Shown in pieces: positions 7,312-16,676 of a stretch of DNA of 64,000 nt (position 1 is the first letter of the stretch; each line of letters opens with the position of its first letter). Made by a program: the position numbers and the translations under genes. The stretch is from Deltaproteobacteria bacterium (GTDB lineage: Bacteria > Desulfobacterota > Deferrisomatia > Deferrisomatales > JACRMM01), in the NCBI GenBank assembly GCA_016214985.1, contig JACRMM010000028.1, positions 62,001 to 126,000 of the forward strand. The letters run 5' to 3'. The notes under the pieces are model-generated. The model searched no databases and had not been told where the DNA came from. It worked only from the letters and a program-made list of their open reading frames with translations.

Positions 7312-8503
7312 AAAACAGCTCCTGATTCTTCCTCCGCACTATATCGTCAGTCTTGAGGTTTACCCCTGGCAAGAGGACCTCTTGTACTTGGGGCTGCTCT
7401 CCAGTTAGTATCCAGCATGCTAGGTGAGCCAGTTGATAGGAAATCAAGGGGGGAACTGCATCCCCTATGTGACGATACATGTTTGACACTGCCGCACCAT
7501 TGAAAGTAAAAGCGTTCGGGAAGCCCTGCAACGCTGCCATTTCACGCAATGAACACAAACGGTCTGCCTCAGGATGGACGTAGCGCCCATTTCCAACATG
7601 GGAGCATTCCCTCTTGATGGTTGGGGCAGGTCTGTCCCAAGCCATGCGTCCGTAGACATCTGGATAGGAACCGAAGCGTTTGTTTTGGACAATGCGTTTC
7701 ATGGAATCGGTTAGAAGTTCATCGGTACCTTCCTGTTTCAGCAAGTCAATCCAGGAACCGCCATCTTTGGGGATCGCTTCGATACGCCGCCGAACAAGGG
7801 ATGACGAGAATTCGGGGAAGACGTCGGTCGCGGTGGCGTCGGGGGAGATGGTGTTGAAGGTTCTCCGAACAGTGACCGCTTCATCTGGAACGCCCCATCC
7901 ATCCCAAAGGCTATCCAGCGTGTGAAGGGGGAGGTGTTGTCTTGCGGCGACCACGATGGCGCGTTCTCGCACCTGCGGGAGGCCGAATCTCGAAAGCAAG
8001 TAGGTCCTGCCGAAGACATTGTATCCGTGCTCCTCCAAATGCTCTCTAAACCATTCATAGTGGTGTTTGAAGTTCCCGCGGATCAACTCACGCGCATTCT
8101 CCATAACGACAACGTCCGCAGAAAGGGCGACGGCAAATTCGGCAGATCTACGGACTAAGCTGTTTCGTTTGTCGTCGCGCAAATGATTCTCAGGGTTCGC
8201 TCGGCTGAACCCGGTGCATGGCGGACACGTCGAGAGGACTGAGATGTGCTGCTCTTCTGGCAGGCCGAGGGATGAACGCAACTGCATCGGAGGAACAGTT
8301 GACAGGTCAAGTTGTGCCGGCCTTACACCAATGTTCTGAAGATAGGTGCTATTGCACTGGAGTTTGCCCCGTCCGGTGCTCGGTTTCCCGAGCTCCGCGT
8401 CAGCGGCGGCGACAATCCTGAAAGCCGGATGTCTACGGAACCCGTAACTCATTCCGCCCGCGCCCGAAAACAGATCGACTACCCCAAAATCGGCGGCTAT
8501 CAT
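7304..8503 (-). CDS. DNA (cytosine-5-)-methyltransferase
   Basis: A 399-residue C5-cytosine methyltransferase. Ordered motifs are clear: motif I FSGAGGMSYGF (residues 12-22), motif IV CPPCTGFS with catalytic Cys96, motif VI MENARELI, motif VIII QVRERAIVVA, then the variable target-recognition region, motif IX-like REMAALQGFP and motif X GDAVPPLISYQLA. It begins almost directly at motif I, so it lacks the N-terminal helix-turn-helix extension by which some methyltransferases control their own operon. GGAGG lies about 10 bases upstream of ATG 8503. It follows vsr by 5 bases and overlaps the restriction gene, forming a tight three-gene operon. It protects host DNA; the target sequence is not predictable by eye. 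Confidence 0.93.
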   Translation of the reverse strand: MIAADFGVVDLFSGAGGMSYGFRRHPAFRIVAAADAELGKPSTGRGKLQCNSTYLQNIGVRPAQLDLSTVPPMQLRSSLGLPEEQHISVLSTCPPCTGFSRANPENHLRDDKRNSLVRRSAEFAVALSADVVVMENARELIRGNFKHHYEWFREHLEEHGYNVFGRTYLLSRFGLPQVRERAIVVAARQHLPLHTLDSLWDGWGVPDEAVTVRRTFNTISPDATATDVFPEFSSSLVRRRIEAIPKDGGSWIDLLKQEGTDELLTDSMKRIVQNKRFGSYPDVYGRMAWDRPAPTIKRECSHVGNGRYVHPEADRLCSLREMAALQGFPNAFTFNGAAVSNMYRHIGDAVPPLISYQLAHLACWILTGEQPQVQEVLLPGVNLKTDDIVRRKNQELFYD

Positions 8504-8508
8504 GATTT

Positions 8509-9069
8509 CTAATCCTCCGGTGAGCCAGAGCCACTCGGCTTCGGTTTCTCGTCGTACGTTGCCATACGATACCGCACTTTCTCTTCTGCGACCGCCAACA
8601 GTTCGTCGCGGTCCACTGCACGGCCGTTGTACAGGAAATCGTCGGTGCCCTCGTCCCCTTGGCGGAGCCAGGACGCCACTTTTCCGACCGTCTCTACTGT
8701 ATTCTTTACCAATTCACACTCCCACACGACCATCACTCGCCAGCCCATTCTCGCCAACTCATTTTCGGCCAAACGATCACGCTCTATGTTCTCGGCAAAC
8801 TTCGTCGCCCAAAAAACGACGTTGCTCTTGGGCATGCTTGCATCTTTGCACCCAGAATGCCTATGCCAATAGCATCCGTGGATGAGGACCACCGATCGAT
8901 ACTTTGGCAACACAAGATCTGGCCGCCCCGGCAAACCTCCATTCTTGAGCCGGAATCTGAATCCGAGCCTATGCAGGCCACAACGGAGTATCCATTCTGG
9001 CTTGGTATCCGCGCTGCGCACCCTGGACATCAGGGCAGATCGTTGGTCCTTGGATAGAGTGTCTGGCAT
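8509..9069 (-). CDS. vsr: Very short patch repair endonuclease (Vsr)
   Basis: A 186-residue mismatch endonuclease that nicks at T/G mismatches produced when 5-methylcytosine deaminates, so it offsets mutagenesis by the adjacent C5-methyltransferase. From the start chosen, Asp51 (RPDLVLP), His64 and His69 (HGCYWHRH) fall exactly at the positions of the E. coli Vsr catalytic residues. The WATKFAENIERD helix and WRVMVVWECEL strand are also typical. I prefer ATG 9069 (MPDTLSKDQRS) on homology; ATG 9093 would add 8 residues, and neither has a strong ribosome site. It is first in the vsr-methyltransferase-restriction operon, in lower-GC DNA than its neighbours. Confidence 0.95.
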   Translation of the reverse strand: MPDTLSKDQRSALMSRVRSADTKPEWILRCGLHRLGFRFRLKNGGLPGRPDLVLPKYRSVVLIHGCYWHRHSGCKDASMPKSNVVFWATKFAENIERDRLAENELARMGWRVMVVWECELVKNTVETVGKVASWLRQGDEGTDDFLYNGRAVDRDELLAVAEEKVRYRMATYDEKPKPSGSGSPED

Positions 9070-9124
9070 CCTATTCTCAGCTCGAAGTCGCATATCGAGT
9101 CAGGTCGATATTCAGGCACGATAG

Positions 9125-9187
9125 CAATTTATCATCCGCGGTTGATAAATGAGCCGTGGGGCAATTTGTCAGGCGAGGTTGATAACT
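9125..9187. promoter_or_regulatory. Tandem palindromic repeats upstream of the vsr operon
   Basis: Two 26-base direct repeats lie at 9125-9150 and 9162-9187 (period 37), identical at 21 of 26 positions. Each starts CAATTT and contains a dyad: TTATCA...TGATAA in the first, TTGTCA...TGATAA in the second. In the first the dyad extends to ATTTATCA (9127-9134) / TGATAAAT (9143-9150). They sit 56-118 bases before the vsr start in AT-rich DNA, the expected place for the operon's promoter and a dimeric repressor. No controller-protein gene is visible in the island. The rest of the 9070-9470 gap is GC-rich and featureless to me. Confidence 0.6.
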
Positions 9188-9470
9188 CGTTGTATAACGA
9201 ACGATCCTTCACGGCCGCGGCAAGCGCGACCGCCCCGTGCGCCCTCTTCGCTCCCCATCGGAACGACCCTCCAGGGCCTGAGCCGGGATCCAAACAGGCG
9301 CGGCCGCACCCGCTGGTGGATCCAGCGAACGCGGCCGCCTGTGGTCTGACTGGTGCCACCGGTCTCCCGGAGGTCTCCCGTGCCCATGCCCCCTCCTCCT
9401 CGTTCCGGGCGGATCCTACCCCCCTTCGCGAAGGTCCGTCAACGCGGGGGCCTTGCCGAGGCGGCGTCCT

Positions 9471-10397
9471 TCACCCCTCGGCACCCGGCAGCGTCCCCAG
9501 CGCGGGTTCCCGCCCCTTCGCCGTTTGCGCCGTGCTTCCCAGATAGATCGCTCCCACCGTCAGAAACGCCCCGCCCATCTCGACCGCCGACGTGGGGCGG
9601 TCAAAGAGCACGATGTCCCACACGAACGTGAGCATGGGCTGGAGAAGGAGCAGGAGCCCCACCCGTGAGGCCGGCACCTTCGCGATGCCCCGGGAGATCG
9701 CGACCCATCCGAGCGCCTGACACAGCGCCCCGTAGGCGAGGAGACACCCCCAAGTGCGGGCGTCCGGAATATGGAAGCTCTCTCCCTGGACGGTGGCCTC
9801 CAGACCCATGATCGCGGCAGTGACCAGGGAGACCCCGGTGAGATTCGCGGCCGGAGTGAGCGCACCGGCCAGACCCCGCGAGTGCCGAAGGCTCAGGGTG
9901 TAGCCCGTATAGGCGAGCGCCGTGGCGAAGCCCAGCGCCAGGCCCGAGCGGTAGGAGGGCCCGAGGCTCTCCCAGTCGAGCCCCACGAGGAGCAGCAGCC
10001 CGCCAACCGCCAGGGGCACCGATACGAAGAAGCGCCAGGAGGGCCGTTCTCGGAAGACGAGGAGCCCGACCGCCGCCAGGAAGAAGACCTGGAAGTTCCC
10101 GAGGATCGTGGCCAGTCCCGGCCCGATGAAGTGGATGCTCCGGTGCCAGCAGGAGAGATCGACAGCGAAGAGGATCCCGGCGACTGTCGCCCAGAGGGCG
10201 GGCACGCGACCGCGCCAGAGGGGCTCCCCGCGGGCCACCGTGAACGCGGCGAGCACCAGGCCGCCGAAGAACGTCCGGTAGAACCCGGCCATGGTGGGGC
10301 CCACGTGGGCGAGCCGCACGAAGACCGCCGAGAAGCTGATGACGAACGCCCCGACCAGAAGCTCGAGGGTTCCCACGGAAACGTCCGACCGCGGCAT
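9471..10397 (-). CDS. EamA/DMT-family transporter
   Basis: A 308-residue inner-membrane protein with two tandem EamA repeats and about ten hydrophobic segments. Family hallmarks are the first-helix AFVISFSAVFVRLA, the FYRTFFGGLVLAAF segment, GLLVFRERPSW closing repeat 1 and LQPMLTFVWDIVLFDRP in repeat 2. Such proteins usually export metabolites or amino acids; the substrate is not evident. I start at ATG 10397 because the upstream extension is compositionally noncoding. It is convergent with the low-GC island boundary and returns to the chromosomal G+C level. The next gene upstream, a lysozyme-like gene, ends about 120 bases away, so this may have its own promoter. Confidence 0.88.
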   Translation of the reverse strand: MPRSDVSVGTLELLVGAFVISFSAVFVRLAHVGPTMAGFYRTFFGGLVLAAFTVARGEPLWRGRVPALWATVAGILFAVDLSCWHRSIHFIGPGLATILGNFQVFFLAAVGLLVFRERPSWRFFVSVPLAVGGLLLLVGLDWESLGPSYRSGLALGFATALAYTGYTLSLRHSRGLAGALTPAANLTGVSLVTAAIMGLEATVQGESFHIPDARTWGCLLAYGALCQALGWVAISRGIAKVPASRVGLLLLLQPMLTFVWDIVLFDRPTSAVEMGGAFLTVGAIYLGSTAQTAKGREPALGTLPGAEG

Positions 10398-10515
10398 GGG
10401 GCTCCCGAGACGCGAAGGGCCCGACCGCCTCGTCTGGACGGCCGGGCCACGAACGGTACCACGCCTGGGGCTCCCTCCACGAGGCAATCCGCCGGAGGAA
10501 GCCCTCTCGACCGCT

Positions 10516-11301
10516 CTACGCCGAGGCCCTGGGGTCGCCCGAGAGGTAGAACCCGGTCGCGGCCCGGAAGGCATCCGAGGTCCTCGGTCCGGCCTTCCCG
10601 TCCTCCTTCAGGTACACCCCTTCGAGCTGATTCAGGAATCGCTGCAACTGCTCGGCCTCGGGCCGCACGTCGTCGGGCGCGTAGCGCAGCGGCGGGCCCC
10701 CTTCGGCGACGGCCGGCGCCAGGACGACCGCCGTCCTCTCCGCCATCCGGCGGAGCAGCACGGCGGCGCCGAGCTGGGCCGACACCGCGGTGTCCGACCA
10801 GCGTCCATCGGCCACGTACTTGCCGCTCTGGTACTGATTGGAGCCGCTCCACAAGTAGGGACTGAGAACATGAGGGTGGTAGAGACGGTACCCCCAGCCG
10901 TTGTACTCCTCGAGCTTGTAGAGGAGCGCGGGCACGGCCCAGTCCGTCCAGCGGTCGAGCTTCTTGAGCTTCAGAGCATCCGACGCGCTCCGCTCCCAGG
11001 CGAACGGCGGCGCCCCCTCCCGGGGTCGCCCGGCCGGCACCTGGACGGTCCGGGCGGTCAGGGGATCGCCGTTGTGGAGGTGACAGAGGAAGCTCCCCGA
11101 CGCTTCCATGGTGTGAACGAGGCCGACGAAGTACCACGGAATCCCCAGTGGATCGCCGACCGCCTCGTAGCGGGCGCGCCGGGCGTCGAGGCGGTCGACC
11201 GCGGCCTCCACCGCGGTGGCCTTGTCGCTCCGCACCTGGCAGGTGTCGAAGAGACGCTGATACTCGCCCTGAAGTGCGGAGGTCAGCCGGACGGTCGGCA
11301 T
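10516..11301 (-). CDS. Lysozyme-like protein with C-terminal peptidoglycan-binding domain
   Basis: A 261-residue protein in two parts. The larger N-terminal part contains HTMEASGSFLCHLHNGDPL, then ARTVQVPAGRP and LEEYNGWGYR, a pattern seen in uncharacterised lysozyme/chitosanase-fold proteins; the Glu in HTMEAS is the likely acid. The last 60 residues (LQRFLNQLEGVYLKEDGKAGPRTSDAFR) look like a PG_binding_1 helical domain. ATG 11301 has GGAGAGGAG about 9 bases upstream. No signal peptide is apparent, so export would need another route or the protein may be phage-derived. The hydrolase role is inferred from motif similarity; neighbours do not clarify it. Confidence 0.6.
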   Translation of the reverse strand: MPTVRLTSALQGEYQRLFDTCQVRSDKATAVEAAVDRLDARRARYEAVGDPLGIPWYFVGLVHTMEASGSFLCHLHNGDPLTARTVQVPAGRPREGAPPFAWERSASDALKLKKLDRWTDWAVPALLYKLEEYNGWGYRLYHPHVLSPYLWSGSNQYQSGKYVADGRWSDTAVSAQLGAAVLLRRMAERTAVVLAPAVAEGGPPLRYAPDDVRPEAEQLQRFLNQLEGVYLKEDGKAGPRTSDAFRAATGFYLSGDPRASA

Positions 11302-11457
11302 GGCGGTCGCTCCTCTCCGATGGTGGGGCCGGGGGGCCGAGCGCGGAGTCTGGAAGGGTAGTGCCCTTCGGCTCCCCGTCAACCCCGCGTCCTGTGAGAG
11401 GGGGGCCTGTGAGGCGAACCGTCAGACCGCCGTGGCCAAGGAATGACAAGCGCCCCG

Positions 11458-12768
11458 CTACCCTCTTCCTCGGCCCTGAAGGGCCACGTGGAGCGCTCGC
11501 AGGTGGGGCGTGAGAGCGGAACACGTGGAGTAGTCACCGGCAGAAACCGAGGCGACCTCCTGACCTTCGACCTGGAAGACGACAGGACGGGAGATGTGAG
11601 ACACCTGCTCGGTCCTGTGCTGGCACAAGGAGTCTTGGCAGAGAAAGACGGTCGGTACCTTGTCGCCGAGGATGGGCCAGAGGATGGGGGTGGCCTCCGC
11701 GCGCGTGCACTGCGCCGCAATCCGGTCCGACTGCTCCAGAACGTAGGCCTTGAGTTTCGGCAGCAGTAGGCGGCAGAGGATCCGTACGGCACGGGTGTCG
11801 ACGTACCGCTGCGCGGCGAGATGCGAGAGTTTCTTGGCGACCTCGAAGGGGTTGCCGTTCGCCGACTGGCTGCACTCGTCCGTGAAGGCGTTGGTGGCGA
11901 CGAGCACCTTCGCCTCCGGCGTAAGGAAGCCCCTAGACATCAGGGCCGGTCGACCCTGGGGGTCGGTCATCGTGTGATGCTGGCGAATGAGACCCACGAC
12001 CCGCGGCGAAGCTCCCAATGTGGCCGCCATCCCGGCGGACTGGGCGGCGTGTTGAGCGGTCGCGCGCTGCAGGTTCTCTCCCGACAGGCTGATGTCCTGC
12101 AAGAGCGCGGCGGTTCCGATCGTAACGAGCGCCCCTCTGTCGTCGCCGGGACGGTCGAGATACTGGTGGAAGAGGACCATCGCGACCAGTGCCGCGTCCG
12201 GGCCGTCGCCGAAGGGGTCCCTTCTGGCCGACGCGGCCACCATCCGGACGAGCGACGTCACGCACTCGGGGCTCTCGAGGAGCTTCTCCGAAACCTCCGC
12301 GAAGCACTCCTGGGCGACCTTCAGATGCCCGGAGCTGTCGGCCGCCCCGTAGAATCTCCTCAGCCCCTGGCTCCTGGCCCGCGACACATCCGCAACGATG
12401 GCGTTCAAGACGCGGCGCATCTTCGACCGGTAGTGCGCAACCAGCGCTTCGGTCGGGGCAATCTTCAACGGGCCGATCGCAGTGTTCACATCCTGGCACT
12501 GTCGACCCAGGAGCGCCTTCACGTACCGTGTGGTGAGCTTCGCACCCTCGGCGACGAGGGGAATCGCCTGGCCGTGGTCGATGACCGGAGCGCTCAGGAT
12601 CATCCCGGAGTCGTCGAACCCGGAGCTCTCGAGGCTCTGGACGACGGACGAGATCCCGGTCCCGTCCTTCTGGAGCGCCGCGCGCAATGCCGAGGCCGAC
12701 TGTTCGAGCTCCGGCGCGAGCAGCTCGAAGATGTCCGCGTACTCGATGTCGTTCAATAAACCCCCCAT
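11458..12768 (-). CDS. Degenerate HD/HD-GYP-like domain protein
   Basis: A 436-residue cytosolic protein. The middle region (LLQDISL, then HAAQSAGMAATLG, then VVGLIRQHHTMTDPQGRP) follows the order of an HD-GYP cyclic-di-GMP phosphodiesterase. The first metal His of HD is replaced (LQD rather than HDIGK) and GYP is lost, so catalysis is doubtful. The C-terminal 70 residues (VPTVFLCQDSLCQHRTEQ onward) are unfamiliar and include two Cys separated by four residues. I chose ATG 12768 because the upstream sequence does not look coding; a TTG at 12906 would add 46 residues. It diverges from the thiamin locus. A sensor or signalling-scaffold role is only a guess. Confidence 0.6.
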   Translation of the reverse strand: MGGLLNDIEYADIFELLAPELEQSASALRAALQKDGTGISSVVQSLESSGFDDSGMILSAPVIDHGQAIPLVAEGAKLTTRYVKALLGRQCQDVNTAIGPLKIAPTEALVAHYRSKMRRVLNAIVADVSRARSQGLRRFYGAADSSGHLKVAQECFAEVSEKLLESPECVTSLVRMVAASARRDPFGDGPDAALVAMVLFHQYLDRPGDDRGALVTIGTAALLQDISLSGENLQRATAQHAAQSAGMAATLGASPRVVGLIRQHHTMTDPQGRPALMSRGFLTPEAKVLVATNAFTDECSQSANGNPFEVAKKLSHLAAQRYVDTRAVRILCRLLLPKLKAYVLEQSDRIAAQCTRAEATPILWPILGDKVPTVFLCQDSLCQHRTEQVSHISRPVVFQVEGQEVASVSAGDYSTCSALTPHLRALHVALQGRGRG

Positions 12769-13012
12769 TCCTGGGTCCGGTGCTCCGCGCCATTCGTTTC
12801 GGGTGACCCGCGCGGGGAGGCTTTGCGCAAGCGAGCCACCGCGCCGGGAACGCTGCCGCACGTGTGCGTCACGTGGAGACCCATCGTAATCGGCAATTTC
12901 GGGCAATACCTTTAGCGACGCCGACCCGCGGACCGGCCCTCACCACGGGCCTGAACCCCCGTTTGAAAATCTATCTTTACTTCGCCGCCGGGATATCGTA
13001 CGGTGGTTTCCA

Positions 13013-13098
13013 GCTAGGGGAGCCCTCACGGGCTGAGAGGGGATTTCGATCCCGACCCTTGGTACCTGACGCAGGTAATGCTGCCGTAGGGAAGCCAA
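13013..13098 (+). ncRNA. TPP (thi-box) riboswitch
   Basis: The conserved thi-box core is present in order: GGGGAGCCC, the GGGCTGAGAGG pyrimidine-sensing helix, ACCCTTGGTACCTGA, GCAGGTAATGCTGCCG and the closing GTAGGGAAG. It binds thiamin pyrophosphate in the nascent leader RNA of thiS-thiG-thiH-thiC. The perfect hairpin with U-tract downstream shows that control is by premature termination. Start and end are approximate. Confidence 0.95.
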
Positions 13099-13121
13099 GA
13101 TGTGCTCACCGAACGTGTGAC

Positions 13122-13155
13122 GCGGGCTTGCCAACGAGGCAAGCCCGCTTTTTTT
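13122..13155 (+). terminator. Riboswitch-controlled intrinsic terminator
   Basis: An 11-base perfect stem GCGGGCTTGCC (13122-13132) and GGCAAGCCCGC (13138-13148) with loop AACGA is followed at once by seven T residues. It lies 24 bases after the TPP riboswitch and about 75 bases before thiS, so it is the expression platform: TPP bound, transcription stops. Confidence 0.95.
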
Positions 13156-13231
13156 GTCCCAACAACAGGGGCGCACCCGCGGCGGCCGAGGGACTCCTCG
13201 GCCGGCCGCGGCAGGGCCCGGGAGCGGAGCG

Positions 13232-13432
13232 ATGCGCATCACGTGGAACGGAGCGGAGTGCACGGTGGTCGACGGCGTCACGGTGAAACGGTTGTTGGAG
13301 GAGCGGGGCCTCGATCCGAGGGCGGTGGTCGTGGAGCACAACCGGACGATCGTTCCGTCCGAGGCCTACGACCGCGTCGCGCTGCAGGAGGGGGAGGTCC
13401 TCGAGGTGGTGCACTTCGTGGGAGGAGGGTGA
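13232..13432 (+). CDS. thiS: Sulfur carrier protein ThiS
   Basis: A 66-residue ubiquitin-fold sulfur carrier that delivers thiocarboxylate sulfur to thiazole synthase. The C-terminus VVHFVGGG ends in the required Gly-Gly, matching the Bacillus-type ending. ATG 13232 has GGGAGCGGAG just upstream. First gene of the riboswitch-controlled operon; thiG follows after 3 bases. The adenylyltransferase ThiF that activates ThiS is not encoded in this cluster and must come from elsewhere, such as MoeB. Confidence 0.95.
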   Translation: MRITWNGAECTVVDGVTVKRLLEERGLDPRAVVVEHNRTIVPSEAYDRVALQEGEVLEVVHFVGGG

Positions 13433-13435
13433 GCC

Positions 13436-14221
13436 ATGACGACCGACATCTTCGAACTGGGAGGGCGGCGACTGCAGAGCCGTCTGCTGCTGGGCACGGG
13501 CAAGTACCGCTCCGACGGGCTCATCCCCGACGTCGTGCAGGCGTCCGGGGCCGAGGTGATCACCGTGGCTCTGCGCCGGGTGGACCTCCACGCTTCGACC
13601 GACAACGTCATGCGCCACATCCCCAAGGGGATGCAACTCCTGCCGAACACCTCGGGCGCCCGAGACGCCGACGAGGCGGTGCGCATCGCCCGGCTGGCCC
13701 GGGCCGCCGGGTGCGGAAACTGGATCAAGATCGAAGTGATCTCCGACACGAAGTACCTCCTGCCCGACGGGTACCAGACGGCCAAGGCCACGGAGGTGCT
13801 GGCCGGAGAGGGGTTCGTGGTGCTTCCATACATGAATCCCGACCTCTACGTGGCCCGCAGCCTCGTCGACGCCGGGGCCGCTGCCGTCATGCCCCTGGGC
13901 GCGCCCATCGGCTCCAACCGGGGGCTTCGCACCCAGGAGATGATCCGGATCCTGATCGATCAGATCTCCCTGCCGATCATCGTGGACGCCGGCCTGGGTG
14001 CGCCATCCCACGCCTGCGAGGCCATGGAGATGGGCGCGGCGGCGTGCCTCGTGAACACCGGAATCGCGAGCGCCGCTGACCCCGTGGCCATGGCCCGGGC
14101 CTTCGGCCGCGCCGTGCAGGCCGGCCGCGAGGCGTTCCTGGCCGGCCGGGGGGATACCCGAGAGGACGCCGCGGCGTCCTCGCCACTGACCGGCTTCCTG
14201 GGAAGCGGGGGGCAGCCGTGA
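13436..14221 (+). CDS. thiG: Thiazole synthase ThiG
   Basis: A 261-residue TIM-barrel enzyme that joins deoxyxylulose 5-phosphate, dehydroglycine and ThiS-borne sulfur into the thiazole phosphate. Diagnostic segments are [10 protein letters not shown] at the N-terminus, [10 protein letters not shown] with the Schiff-base Lys, [12 protein letters not shown] and the phosphate-binding [29 protein letters not shown]. Length is normal. It starts 3 bases after thiS and its stop overlaps the GTG start of thiH, so expression is translationally coupled. Confidence 0.97.
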   Translation: MTTDIFELGGRRLQSRLLLGTGKYRSDGLIPDVVQASGAEVITVALRRVDLHASTDNVMRHIPKGMQLLPNTSGARDADEAVRIARLARAAGCGNWIKIEVISDTKYLLPDGYQTAKATEVLAGEGFVVLPYMNPDLYVARSLVDAGAAAVMPLGAPIGSNRGLRTQEMIRILIDQISLPIIVDAGLGAPSHACEAMEMGAAACLVNTGIASAADPVAMARAFGRAVQAGREAFLAGRGDTREDAAASSPLTGFLGSGGQP

Positions 14222-15324
14222 GCTTCCACGCGCTGTGCCGCGAAGCCCGAGAGCGACCGTTCGACGAGGTCTTTGCCGGCGTGACGGCGGAGACGGTGCG
14301 CTCGGTCCTCGCCAAGGACGATCGGACTCCCGACGACTTTCTCTCGCTCCTGGCCCCGGCCGCAGAGGCCGTTCTCGAGGAGATGGCCCGGAAGGCCCAC
14401 GAGCTCACGGTCCGGCACTTCGGGCGCGCGATCGTGTTCTTCACGCCGCTGTACCTGTCGAATCACTGCGTCAACCACTGCCTCTACTGCGGGTTCAGCG
14501 CGGACACGGCCGTTCCCCGCCGGCAACTCACGCTCGACGAGGTGCGTGCCGAGGCCGAGGCGATCTCGTCGACCGGCCTGAAGCACCTGCTCATCCTCAC
14601 CGGGGAGGCGCGGCGCGTGGCGAGCGTCGACTACCTCGAGCAGTGCGTCACGGTCCTCAGGGAGTACTTCTCCTCGGTCAGCATCGAGGTCTACCCGCTG
14701 GAGTCCGGGGAGTACGCCCGCCTGGTCCGCGCCGGCGTCGACGGGCTCACGATCTATCAGGAGACCTACGACGAGGAGGAGTACGCACACCTGCACCCCC
14801 GAGGGCCCAAGCGCGACTTCCGGTTCCGGCTCGACGCGCCGGAACGAGGCTGCGCGGCGGGGATGCGCGCTGTGAACGTGGGCGCGCTTCTGGGACTCGC
14901 CGACTGGCGGCGCGAGGCGTTCGTGACCGGCCTCCACGCCGCCTACCTGCAGCGCCGCTACCCCCAGACCGAGGTCGGCATCTCGTTGCCGCGTATGCGG
15001 CCGCACGCCGGCGGGTTCCAGGCCCGGCACCCGGTGAGCGACCGCCACCTGGTCCAGATTCTGCTCGCGCTGCGGCTCTTCCTGCCCCACGCGGGCATCA
15101 CGATCTCCACGCGCGAGGACGCATCCTTCCGCGAAAACCTCCTGCCCCTGGGTGTGACCAAGATGTCGGCCGGCGTCTCCACGGCCGTGGGCGGGCACAG
15201 CGACGGCAGCGAGCAGGTGGGGCAGTTCGAGATCTCCGACCACCGCAGCGTCGCCGAGATGGCCGAGGTCCTCGGCCGCCGCGGGTACCAGCCCGTGTAC
15301 AAGGACTGGGAGCCCCTGCGATGA
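14218..15324 (+). CDS. thiH: 2-iminoacetate synthase ThiH (radical SAM)
   Basis: A 368-residue radical SAM tyrosine lyase that makes dehydroglycine for ThiG, with p-cresol as by-product. The cluster motif [12 protein letters not shown] supplies Cys84, Cys88 and Cys91. The downstream [19 protein letters not shown], the [22 protein letters not shown] block and the C-terminal [13 protein letters not shown] are typical ThiH. Its GTG start overlaps the thiG stop and its stop overlaps a possible ATG of thiC. Having ThiH rather than glycine oxidase ThiO implies an oxygen-sensitive thiazole branch, consistent with anaerobic or microaerobic ancestry. Confidence 0.96.
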   Translation: MSFHALCREARERPFDEVFAGVTAETVRSVLAKDDRTPDDFLSLLAPAAEAVLEEMARKAHELTVRHFGRAIVFFTPLYLSNHCVNHCLYCGFSADTAVPRRQLTLDEVRAEAEAISSTGLKHLLILTGEARRVASVDYLEQCVTVLREYFSSVSIEVYPLESGEYARLVRAGVDGLTIYQETYDEEEYAHLHPRGPKRDFRFRLDAPERGCAAGMRAVNVGALLGLADWRREAFVTGLHAAYLQRRYPQTEVGISLPRMRPHAGGFQARHPVSDRHLVQILLALRLFLPHAGITISTREDASFRENLLPLGVTKMSAGVSTAVGGHSDGSEQVGQFEISDHRSVAEMAEVLGRRGYQPVYKDWEPLR

Positions 15325-15371
15325 GCAAGCGAAATGGGAACACACACCGATTCGGGACGAAAGGGCACGCC

Positions 15372-16676
15372 ATGAGTTACACGACGCAGATGCACGCAGC
15401 GCGCAAGGGAATCGTCACCGAGGCCATTACCACGGTGGCGCGAAAAGAGGGGCTGCGGATCGACGACCTGATGGCCCGCATGGCCGCGGGGCGCGCCATC
15501 ATCCCCTTCAACAAGAACCACACGAACCTCGACCCCGAGGGCGTGGGCGAGGGCCTCCGCACGAAGATCAACGTCAACCTCGGCATCTCCAAGGACTGCG
15601 CCGACGTCGACCTCGAGATGGAGAAGGTGCGCCACGCCCTGGACCTGAAGGCCGAGGCGATCATGGACCTGAGCTGCTTCGGCAAGACCCAGGAGTTCCG
15701 GCGAAAGCTCCTGGCCCTCTCCCCGGCGATGATCGGCACCGTGCCCGTGTACGACGCCGTGGGCTACTACGACAAGGATCTGAAGGACATCACCGTGGAC
15801 GAGTTTTTCCGGGTCGTCGAGCGCCACGTGGCGGATGGGGTCGATTTCCTGACGATTCACGCCGGGCTCAACCGGGCCACGGCCGAAAAGATTCGAAACA
15901 GCCGTAGAATCACGAGCATCGTGTCCCGGGGCGGGTCGCTCCTCTACGCCTGGATGGCGCTCACCGGGAACGAGAACCCGTTCTTCGAGCACTTCGACCG
16001 TTTGCTGGAGATCTGCGAGGCCCAGGACGTGACCCTGAGCCTGGGCGACGGCTGCCGCCCCGGGTGCCTCCACGACGCGACGGACGGCCCCCAGGTGGAG
16101 GAGCTGATCGTCCTGGGCGAGCTCACCCGCCGGGCGTGGGAGCGAAACGTTCAGGTGATGATCGAGGGCCCGGGCCACATGTCCCTGAACGAGATCGCGG
16201 GCAACATGATGCTCCAGAAGCGGCTCTGCCACGGGGCGCCGTTCTACGTCCTCGGGCCCCTGGTCACGGACGTGGCGCCCGGCTACGACCACATCACCTC
16301 TGCCATCGGGGGCGCCATCGCGGCAGCCTCCGGCGCCGATTTCCTTTGCTACGTCACGCCCGCCGAGCACCTGCGCCTGCCCACCCTCGACGACATGAAG
16401 GAGGGGATCATCGCGGCCCGCATCGCCGCCCACGCCGCGGACGTCGCCAAGGGGATTACCGGCGCGCGCGCCTGGGACGACGAGATGAGCCGGGCCCGCG
16501 CGGCCCTGGACTGGGAGAAGATGTTCGGCCTCGCCCTGGACCCGGTGAAACCCAGGGCCTACCGGGAGTCCTCCCGGCCCGAGCTCGACGACAGCTGCAC
16601 CATGTGCGGTAAGATGTGTGCGGTGCGCAGCATGAACCGGGTGCGCGAGGGCAAGGAGCTCCACATGGTGGACTGA
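15372..16676 (+). CDS. thiC: Phosphomethylpyrimidine synthase ThiC
   Basis: A 434-residue radical SAM-type enzyme that rearranges aminoimidazole ribotide into HMP phosphate. It is the short, clostridial/Thermotoga-like form. [53 protein letters not shown] and [16 protein letters not shown] are in order, and the C-terminal cluster motif is [11 protein letters not shown] 15372 ([13 protein letters not shown]) matches family starts and has AAAGGG upstream. ATG 15321 overlapping the thiH stop would give 17 more residues and is possible. With thiSGH this supplies both halves of thiamin. Confidence 0.96.
   Translation: MSYTTQMHAARKGIVTEAITTVARKEGLRIDDLMARMAAGRAIIPFNKNHTNLDPEGVGEGLRTKINVNLGISKDCADVDLEMEKVRHALDLKAEAIMDLSCFGKTQEFRRKLLALSPAMIGTVPVYDAVGYYDKDLKDITVDEFFRVVERHVADGVDFLTIHAGLNRATAEKIRNSRRITSIVSRGGSLLYAWMALTGNENPFFEHFDRLLEICEAQDVTLSLGDGCRPGCLHDATDGPQVEELIVLGELTRRAWERNVQVMIEGPGHMSLNEIAGNMMLQKRLCHGAPFYVLGPLVTDVAPGYDHITSAIGGAIAAASGADFLCYVTPAEHLRLPTLDDMKEGIIAARIAAHAADVAKGITGARAWDDEMSRARAALDWEKMFGLALDPVKPRAYRESSRPELDDSCTMCGKMCAVRSMNRVREGKELHMVD

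Noticed and set aside
9125..9187. CRISPR or iteron array
   Set aside because: Only two imperfect copies, no unique spacers of set length and no cas or rep gene; operator function fits better.
14235..15371. N-terminal extension of the thiC frame over thiH
   Set aside because: The extension is Arg/Ala/Gly-rich and overlaps thiH, which has intact radical SAM motifs; thiC homologues start near 15372.
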